Below are positions 1 to 10,000 of a DNA stretch of 20,512 nucleotides, piece by piece (within the stretch, counting starts at the first letter, position 1; every line of letters begins with the position of its first letter). A program made the translations under genes and the position numbers. The notes under the pieces are model-generated. The model did no database searches and was not told the origin of the DNA. It saw only the letters and a program-made list of their open reading frames with translations. The DNA is from Phoronis ovalis. Its lineage: Eukaryota > Phoronida > Phoronidae. The stretch lies in assembly GCA_028565635.1 (NCBI GenBank), contig JAOXYB010000571.1, positions 1 through 20,512 on the forward strand, given 5' to 3'.

Positions 1-985
1 TTCTGAATGACCCCAAAATCAATAGGCTTCATTGTCAATATGCAAGTAATATATGATTTAAGTTTCAAATGGATATTACATTCCCTTATTGAGATATCTC
101 GATAACAGTGAATCTGACGCTGCGGACGCGGCGGTTGCAGGGTAAATCCAAAGTACCTCCAGCCTACTGCTGGGGGTACAATTACGAGTGGTGGGTTGCT
201 ACAGTCAAATCAAAACAGTTGTAGTTATGACTAATCAATCACATGTACTGTGGTGGCAGGTTCTTCTAAAAATTGCCTTCCTCACCCTTGTACAACTACC
301 AAGAGTGGAATAGGCCAAATAACTATTTTGTAGTTATAGGTTTATCTATGCTTCCTGTCACGAAGCAAGACAATTAAGAGCGATTATAATAATAAATAGT
401 GTCTGACAGCTTTGTACACACGAGAATAATTTCATTACTTTGAAGTACACATAGTCATTTATATACAGTGGTGACATCTATTGATCACTACAATATAGTT
501 TAAGGGTCAAATCTCAAAAGGGCTCTAAATTTAATTTTAGTTGCACCCTGTTGTTAGAAAAGGTTTGAATGGTGCATCACAAAGACACATACTATAGCCT
601 TCAGTCAATGGTCAGTATGGAATTATTTGCATTTGTTTGGAGTGACCAACTGCCAAGATTGTCATTTCATGGGGGTAAGGGTAGCAATTTGCTCACAATT
701 ACTTTTGTAATTATTTTTTCTTGCTGAAAAACATGCCAAATGTTTGGAACAAGTAGTACACATCAACTTTTCAATGTAGTATGGGTTTTCTGCAGGTTAT
801 AGTATGTGTCTTTGTGATGCGCCATTCAAACCTTTTCTAACAAGAGGGTGCAACTAAACTGAAATTTTGACCATTTGGCATTTAGACTAATGCAAAAGCT
901 CGCAAATTTCAAATTGAACAAGAAATGCCAATCAAACTCAAACTAGTTTGATTAATATTTGCAATGGTTTCAAGTTACAACTTAC
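1..985 (-). other. Terminal TRAP1 intron (incomplete)
   Basis: Follows the donor at 985-984. I looked for the expected last coding segment (IYxNAMIxAGLVDDP) on the minus strand and did not see it, so this intron runs off the left edge. It holds one inverted-repeat element (527-868) and otherwise no recognisable gene. Confidence 0.7.
527..868. mobile_element. MITE-like inverted-repeat element, about 340 bp
   Basis: Arms of about 70 bp at 527-598 and 795-868 are inverted copies with only a few mismatches. Both contain TTAGTTGCACCC, TTAGAAAAGGTTTGAATGG and CATCACAAAGACACATACTA. The roughly 195-bp core is AT-rich and non-coding. No clear target-site duplication was seen, so the ends are approximate. 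It is a probable non-autonomous DNA transposon relic in the terminal TRAP1 intron. Confidence 0.7.
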
Positions 986-1058
986 TTGATCTGCCACCAG
1001 TTTTGCAAGGTCGGGATCACTGGTCTTTAATGAATATAATTTCTTTATAACAGGGTGG
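986..1058 (-). CDS. TRAP1: TRAP1 exon 17 (last exon visible)
   Basis: Acceptor tttttcag/CCACCC and donor TCAA/gtaagt, phase 0 out. It encodes [20 protein letters not shown] and VADQ, equivalent to HALIKKLNQLR..EPGLA.LLVDQ. The donor shows that at least one more exon follows; it is not found in 1-985. Confidence 0.94.
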
Positions 1059-4000
1059 CTGAAAAATACAGATTAAATATGGTTAAAGTATTAGTAATGT
1101 CAACATAAAAATCACATCTCCATATAAGTATTTATTTAGTCTACTATGGAAAAATACTAATGAGGTATTGGCACCATTACTGCATGTTCATCACGGATAA
1201 TGACCTCCACTTGACAGTGAACCTAACACAAACTTGTCGATGAATCCATATAAATTTCATAAGATCTAATAAACTATCCATCAATGTAGATGGAATACAA
1301 ACTGCCCCATTTAAATGATATATGTTCCAGAAGAACCATCAGTTTTCTGCCTCCACCAGAGACAATGCAACTGACAAAGCGATCGTGGTGGTGTTGAAAG
1401 CTTTACCAGTGAGCTCAATAACATTTTTTTATATTTGACTAAACGTAATAGTTACATTTTGCCCGAATACGAACAATTTTTCATAATACAAATTTTCTCC
1501 ATGTAGGCTGCACACACTAATTCTTTTTCTGGATATTTTTTAATTCAAGATCTTTAGTTGCCTCTATTATTAACTTACCTAGGGTTAACCTCTAGAGTGG
1601 GTTGAAGTAATCTAAATTTCTCGTCTTCACTTTTTCCAGCAAATGTTGTTTTTAAGAAATGACGTGCAGAGCCCATCTCTAGGACTGTTATAACACATGG
1701 ATGAGAAACGAGACGTTTTGTAACCTAGAAACAAAAACTTTCACATTTAGTTCCTTTTGAGCACCGAAATAAAATACATGTATTGCAACAAAATTCTAAC
1801 AAAATTTACTCCTGTAAAAACTTCCACTTAATCCTAAGCTATGGGATGTTGTGCACTTTATTTCCCACTCTGTCACAAACTATGATGCTGAGAGGCAGCA
1901 ACTCTTACACTGTAGCATAATGCATGTGACCAAATAATGGGCATGCAAGATTTAAGTTTCGCTAATAAAGCACTGGGTTGTACTTTGCCACTACTGAAAG
2001 TGCAAGAGCAGGTAGCTAGTCACATCTATCAGGAAATCAGCACTGGTACTCCAAACGTCTCCCTACAGTTTAGGTTTTTTTTCTCCAATTATTAAGCTTA
2101 AGAGTTCTTACAAATTTTTTTTAAAGTGTTTTTATCTTGTATTTACGCTACCTTTGTCTTCTGTACTTTATTTCCTAATGTTGTTGTCAACCATTCCAGT
2201 AATGAATTTGCTTCTTCCTGTGTTAAACTGTTCTCATCTGTAAAGAAAACAATTTTCTAACATTACAGACATTTTCAAGCAATAATGAAAGAGAAAAACC
2301 TGAGACTAATATAACTAGTTAAACAGGCAAAACAATGATAATTAAGAGGACACAACTGTTGCTTGCATTTTTACCTGTCTGTCTATTTAACATTGAAAAG
2401 CAAATTTATATTAATAAAAATTCTAGATTTATATACCAGGGTGAGTATGTTATATTTAAAATCAAGTATTGTTTATATACAGTTTATTATCACTGACAGT
2501 AACATATTTATACAAAGTACATGGACAAATACAAAAAAAACAAACTAATAACATGAATACTAAATAAAACTACTAATACGTTCTAGTACAATATGATTAT
2601 ACAAATATATGTGCAAACATAGATACATATGTATACACATAATTATACCCATGCATACATGTATACATACACACGTACGCGAATATATATATACAACACA
2701 CCCACACACACAAATATAAATATATATAAAAATAAATATATATATATATACACATACTTCCAATAATATATATATTATGTGTACTGATATATCCAGTACA
2801 AAAATCATGTAAATAGCAAAGAGCACTATGATGATTGCTGGGAGGACCTTATTTTGAGGGGGACTACCTTTTGAATCCACAGTGCCTGCGTCCTCTTTGT
2901 CTTCTTGTACTTCATTCTCTACAGATCGTAGATTTTTTTTATCAAATTGTGCCAAGTTCATTAAAACTAATTCATCATACGGCTCATAACAGAACAAGAC
3001 TTCTTTGTTCTTTTTCTGCATTGCTTCGAAGTACGGTGATGTCATAGCTAATTCTCGACTAAAATGTAAGCATATTAGTAAACCGAGATTGAACAAATAT
3101 TTCAGATGTCTTAAAGGAAAAGTAGCAAACTTTTACATTTCTTAACATTAAGTTATCAAGGCAACTAATAGTCAAATGTGTTAACAGTTTGAAACCGGCT
3201 ACAAAACATAAGACACAAGAGCCATTTTCAACAGTTCTCTGCAGTATGATGAACCTTTTAATAAAAGGAAGAAACAGTTGTTACTGGCCAGATTTTAAAT
3301 CTCACACAAACAATTACAATGGACAATCTGGGACAGCTTATGACAGTTTATATACTAGTTTAGTTACATATAGTAGCCATCTGATGTATCTAATACGATA
3401 ATCATGTTATCTGAGACTCATCTATGCACTGTTCTCAGTGAAGGCTCTCAGAAGGTGCCACTCAGGCCTCAGATGGATGTTCTTATTTTTGGCATTGATA
3501 GCATTTTCTACAGCCGGCAAAGAAATTTAGATCTACAGATGGTGATGTCCAAAAACAAGTATCATCTAAGACCTAATCATTTTATAATGCAGACTAATAC
3601 CATAATATGAATCAAAGCAAGCACCTATATGGCACGGCACAACAAATTCTTCATTGATGAACTGTCAAAACATTCTAGCCAAGTAGATTACCTTGGAGAA
3701 GATAAGTAATAAATATTTCTTTCACCAGCAGCCATTCTTGTGCCATAGTCATCTAAGCTAGTAACTTCACCGGCGGGAAGCGTAGAGGATTCAAATCGTA
3801 ACAGTTTGGCAACGTCCTCCTGGAAAAAGGGAATTTAAATTTTGAGCTTTACGGTGTAGAGATTAATTAACCTTACTAACAACCATATTAGTTAACAAAT
3901 CTCCATTGAAAATATCTAAATGGCAAGTAAAGTGACACCTTTTATTGCTCATAAGTTTCACAGCTTTTTTCTGTTTTGGTGCAATAGTTTTTAAAACAAG

Positions 4001-7000
4001 TACATACAGAGAAGGTGTTTAGCCTAATGGCAATGTGTAATGGTATGAGACAAGTTGATTAGCTCTTTCTGAAGGATGTGGGTAGCTCTGAAAAGAGCTG
4101 TTGGGTTTAAGATGTTGAAGAATTTTTAGAATTCTCTCCTCTATAGCAGTTCATCGTCACTGCCCTGTAACTTTAAACGTATCTCCAGCACTTTGTCAGC
4201 TTTCATCTCGGCATAGTCATAAAACTTCTGACGTAGTTCTCCAGTTTGAACTAGGCGCATGCAAAGCTGTGCTTGGCGTTGTTTATGACTTTGGGTCTTA
4301 GCACGCTGATAACGTATGTCAGTTTCTTTCAACTGTCGATCAAGAAGACGAAGCTGCTCACAAGCCTTGACGAATTTCTCCTGAGCATCGTACAATTGAA
4401 CAGCTAAATCAAACTGAGGCTTCATGGTTGAAACGTAATGCTGTCTAAACTCGAGGAAGGCTAAGACACATATGATGCATTTCAGTGGCATCCACTGTAT
4501 TTATACTCAACATGACATCTGTCATTTGCAATAAATGGCACTGACATCTAAACTGAAAGCTATATGACAAATGTTATCAATTCATAAATCTTTGTTCATT
4601 TATTATAATAACTCTGTATAATTGTTTATTTATAAGGGGATTAAGGATTGGAATCTTGACAAACATGGGATTAGGACAAAGAGATTAGGAGAGTACTGAG
4701 GTGTGAACAGTAAACATTACACATATATGGCACTATACAAAATAGTCAATCACACTCAGCTGATTAACACCAATAAGGACAAATTCTATTTTAAAATTTA
4801 CAGCTACTTTAACTGTCAGTCGCTTCATTTCAAAATTATACTAGATGAAAAGCAATAAAGACAGAATAAAGCAACATCTCAGCAGGAATTTAATAGTTCT
4901 GGCCAAAATATCATAAATTGCAACTTCTGTACAAATAAGCATTTTATGATGTTTGATAACTAGAACATAAATGGCTTAAACATTTGTTGTGGATTTTTTA
5001 CACTACACAGAGCCTCATTGTCATTACCCCTTGATAGTTACAACACTAATCATTAACCCACTTAGTTTCTAGACAGCTGGGTTGTTTTATCAATCCTGAC
5101 AAAATTCATATCAAATGATTAGATTTCTGCAAGTTGTCAAATTGTCATCAGACAAATTTGTGCTTTATTGCCATGTTTTTGCCAACAAAGATGGACATAC
5201 CCTTGTTTGTTGTTCTGGCACGGTGACGATAGCTTCTCTGAAGAACAGGCCATAATCGTTGTAAAATTTTAAATATTTCACTTGATCTTTCTTTGACTGG
5301 TCTAAGAAAAACTTCAAAATTCTATTTGTCAGCACAGTGCGTAATTTTCTGAAAAAGTGTTACAAACATTTGGAAAATTTACAATTATTTCAAACCATTT
5401 TTTGTGAAGAAAAAGCGTTTCCTAAAATAAGCAAATTTAGTACACAAAGTGAAAGTCAGACTGAAACATGTTTACAATTAATAAATAAGACGTACATCTG
5501 TAAAAAAATAATACAATTATGTAAAATTATTTATAAAAATACACAGTAACTAAGATGCAGTACAAAATTTATTGCATGTTTTTTTTTGTTGCATATTTTA
5601 CCTAATCAGTGCACTGTCTTGTAGTAGTTCCCTGCTTAGATTGAGTGGAATATCCTCACTATCTACTACACCTGAAATTAGAAATAATTCAGTATTTTTC
5701 TGCAAAAACAAGCTACAAGCCATTGTTTTCTACTGTGTGTGAAGATCACATCTACATTCATTCACAACATAAGGGTATTTATACACTGCTACTTCAATAC
5801 ATTTATCACAAGTTGGTTGCATATGAGAGGACTGATATATTTTTAAAAGGATTGAGGGAGGCAGTTTTCATAAGTCATATTAAATAATAATGTTTTATAA
5901 ACTGTCAAATATATCGTGGGTTGGTGGTGTTTCCTGAAGTGCCTTCTTCTCTACAGGTCACCTGTTTACAATTAAAATTGCAAACAGGTGACTTATTTAG
6001 AAACACGCCTCCCTCAATCTTTTAAAGACTGACACCCTAACAATACCACACAATTTAGAGTATTACTTAAATATCCTCTCATCAAAATTATTAAGTTAAT
6101 AAATACAAAGATGCAATTGTATACAGTAATTATGAATAATTTCAGTGCCATTGTATTATTGTTATTATAATTATATTTTTTTACCTTTAACAAATCTCAG
6201 CCATTTTGGTAGGACATTGTTGGCTTTGCTGAGAATCATAACACGTCTACTGTATAGTGTTATACCTACATCAGTTTCTCGACTCATATCAAACAAAGCT
6301 GAAAAGAATAACTTTCATTAAGTTGTTCGTGTTTTTAGCTTTATACTGCTTTAAACAAAATATAGTGCGCTAAAAGATGATTTCTTAACAGCCATTTTAA
6401 AATTATCAGCATAAATGTTCATTCGATCTCATCTCGATCCAGTAAAAAATGATATCAATCACAACTTTAAGTTTGAAACTGAATCATGCTTTTAAGCTAT
6501 GAGAGCTTTCGGTCTTGTCACAAGACCTTCATCAGTCCTACTAACTGTGGCGGGACAGTTAGTAAGACTGGTGAAAGTCTTGTGACAAGACCAAAAGCTC
6601 TCATAGCTTAAAAGCATGATTCAGTTTCAAACTTAAACTTGTGAATGATATTGTGAAATTATTTTTTCAAATTTTAATTTTTCACTTTAAAAGTATTTTT
6701 GGAGCAACAAGGGTAATCTTTACATTTACATGATCAATACCAATAAGACAATGAATACATTAAACAAAGGTCTGATAAATTAAAGCCCTTATCTAATGAT
6801 AAACTTACTAGGCTTATATTCAGGTACATAAAACAGAGATCTAATGTTGAGTGGGGCATCAGCTTTATAATGAAGTGCATATCTTGGCTTGTCGTATGCA
6901 TTGGCAATAAAACGGAAGAACTCCTCGTGCATATCCTCCGTTACATCTTTCTGATCCATCATCCACAATGCCTACGAAGTGTTTCAAATACTCTTAAATA

Positions 7001-10000
7001 TAAACTGTATCAAGAATGGTAAATAAAAACAAATAATACAGAGTTCCACAAAACCATGAAAATCAAATACATGACGCCCATCACTTTTGCGTAAAAAACA
7101 ACAATAGTGACATTGTGATATTTTGGCGTTCATATGACATTTTTACAATAAATACTCCCTTATTTAATTTTAAGCAAAAGGGGGACTTATGGATATTGTT
7201 ACATTTTTTTTTGTAAGTGAGAAATATGAAGCACAAAAACTTTGGACAAAAACAACAGTTTGACATTGTGACATACATATAAGATTTACGTTTACACGTC
7301 TTATCGCAGAGGGTTAAAAAAATGAAAGCTTCAACAATTAGCTTTCTACATAACACCAGCTACCACTGTTATGAATACAATGCCATCCAGATGGTATATG
7401 TTTTGCTATTATGCCTATTGGATGACAAAGTTCATACAACATAGACTTTTCATTTTCTTTAAAGAGTTTTAACATTTTACCCCAACAATTGTAAAGAAAG
7501 CAAATACTAACCTCCAGTACATTAGCTCTCTTGCCATTTACATAAATCGGAACACCAACAAAATTACTGTACTTTTTTATTACCTCTGAAAAATTAAGAC
7601 AGTGTTACATAGTTCTTATACAATTCCTTAGACAATTACTGTATAATGTAAAAAAGTTGCTGAACAAAGCATTGCTGAGCAGCAGTTAGAATGAATATTG
7701 CATAAGAAGCCCTCTCACACGGCATACATGGAAGTACATGATCATAATAAACACTTATTGTCAAGTTGCTTAATGGCAGCAGAGACTTAAAAGATAACCT
7801 TTAATCAAATCTTCCTTTGCGTAGTCGTAACTATCTCCTTTAAGATGGATGACAACTTTTGTTCCTCTCTGCACATTTTCAGCCTCAGCAATCTCATAAT
7901 TACCAGTCCTAAAAAAGGTTTACTTTAATTTACTTTTTTTTCTAAATAAGTGTGAGAAAAGAATTGAAACTAACTACACTCTCATTCTAAATATTCTAAA
8001 TACAAATTTTCAACAGTTATTTTGACATAAAATGTCTGTCTGTAACATGATAAGTATAATAATTAAATACTTCAAAATCTAAAACATCTTTGCACTGCTG
8101 AATTTTGATAGTAAATTAGCATGTTTGATGCAAGTTAAAATAAGCGTGAAGACCTTACCCGTCAGATGACCACTTGAGTGCAGTACTTCCAGGTTTATAT
8201 GATGCGGAATACACATCTACTTTGTCAGCAACCATGAAGGAGGAGTAAAAACCAACACCAAACTGTCCAATGAGATTACGATTTGGTTCGCTCTCTTTCA
8301 ATTCCTCCAGAAATTGCTGCAAAATATGATGAATAAGAATAGGGAGGAGTGCTTATAGCTAAACACTACCCCGTGATATACTTGTGACATGTGTATTACA
8401 CTGGCACATCATGCATTTTCCTTTGATACGTATAGTTCAATGCATGCACGCCACCGTAATTTGAAAACTACGGTGAAAACTACTAATAATACAAAATTTG
8501 AGAAAACACACATTCTGTCTGGCAATCTTTACGAGATTCCTTTCTAAATCATGGTACTGTACAGAAATGGTCAAATACCTTTGTTCCTGATTTTGCTATC
8601 GTTCCCAAATTTTCAATCATCTCTTCTTTAGTCATGCCAAGCCCAGTGTCCTAAAACAACATCAGATTCAAATTGTGTATTTCTGTGTAAATGTTAGTAT
8701 ATTAAGGTACCAGTAATTACATATTAAACATATAACAGGTGGTGGAGATTTCCAAAAAATACCCTCTCCATACAACTAAAAGCGGAACAGCCCTGTACAG
8801 TAAACGGACCAAGTTTTTGGTAGTTTTCGTCAACACGTTTCCAGTTTATATGAAAAAAACATCTCTCAGTATCTCTTGTTTTTGTGAATGCCAGTATGAT
8901 TTTATTAGATTAGTCTCTACACACAAACCTGTATCGTAAAAGTTTTTTTGTCTTCATCCACTTTGATATGAATTTCAAGAGGTGTGTCTTTTTCTGCATA
9001 CTCAGCTCCAGTCATCTGCAGATACCTTAACTTTTCTAAAGCATCACTGCTGTTTGAAATCAGTTCTCTGATGAATACCTTAAGAAAGACATAAACATCA
9101 GGCAACTCATAAATATATATTGAAGAGGCTCTCTAACAGCATACTTTCAATGCAAAAGAATGAGAAAAAAACATTCAGACTTTTTCATATTTCTGTCTCA
9201 GCAGTGGTAGGGATAGCATTGCTTGTTAGGATTACTGTAAAAACTCCCTTTACCGTATTACCTTAGGGATCATCTCAAAAGTTATCACAATGACCACAAA
9301 CGTATAGTGTTTCGTCTAGGAATTACCCCCCACCCCCCTTGGTCAAACATAGGGGGGTTAGTGAGATTTGGACGTCACGCACATGTAAAAACTGACAACC
9401 AATTTCAAGAGCGAAATCAGGGCCGTCAGACACTTTTTTAAAAGAGAAAGGTGTGAGAGAAAAAAAAATGGGTTCAGTAATCGAAAAAGGTCACTGAAAC
9501 GTCTCCGTGCTGCTAGAAAAAAATTGACAAGCAAAAAGTCATTTCCACTCCTATTGTAACAATACGCCCAGAATAAGTGCTGTAAACAAAAAAAAAGTTG
9601 TTTCTGTTCCAAAGGGGGGGGGGGGAGGGGTGCGACGGGGTTGTGCGTGTTACTATTTCAAAACAGGGGTGCGTTAAAGGAATGATTTCAAATATCGTAT
9701 ATATACTAGGCATGATTTTTTCATTTCGTACTAAACCATAAACGTAGGGAAATTTTAACCCCTCTGCCCCCTATACGAAACACTATACGTTTGCGGTATT
9801 GTGATAACTTTTGAGATGATCCCTTAATGGAATACTTTCTAGTTAGAGTTTCAAGTCTTGTCCACCAGAGGACAGTGTGACAAAATGTGAGGTTTGAGGG
9901 TTAACCCACCATTCATTGCATTTAAAACATAATCAGTTCTTCTTCAAAAAATAGTTTCATTTCTGTTACTGAAGAAATGTCATTTACATACTTCATATTT

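Noticed and set aside
2560-3096. Minus-strand 178-residue open frame that continues TRAP1 exon 14 into a hydrophobic tail
   Set aside because: The tail past 2868 is a readthrough of the intron into the AT/AC microsatellite. The true donor is AAAG/gtagtc and exon 15 resumes in phase.
3189-3610. Two adjacent plus-strand open frames antisense to TRAP1 intron 13
   Set aside because: Low-complexity composition and no splice or family evidence. Short open frames are expected in AT-rich introns.
5337-5887. Plus-strand open frames overlapping TRAP1 exons 11 and 12
   Set aside because: Antisense to confirmed exons or intronic. No start context, domain or splice evidence.
7081-7356. Minus-strand 91-residue open frame in TRAP1 intron 8
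   Set aside because: Cys/Phe/Lys-rich without recognisable domain. It lies wholly between exons 8 and 9, whose phases join without it.
9358-9713. Two minus-strand open frames inside the Harbinger-like element
   Set aside because: They overlap in different frames and are Phe/Leu-rich translations of poly-purine DNA, with no transposase features.
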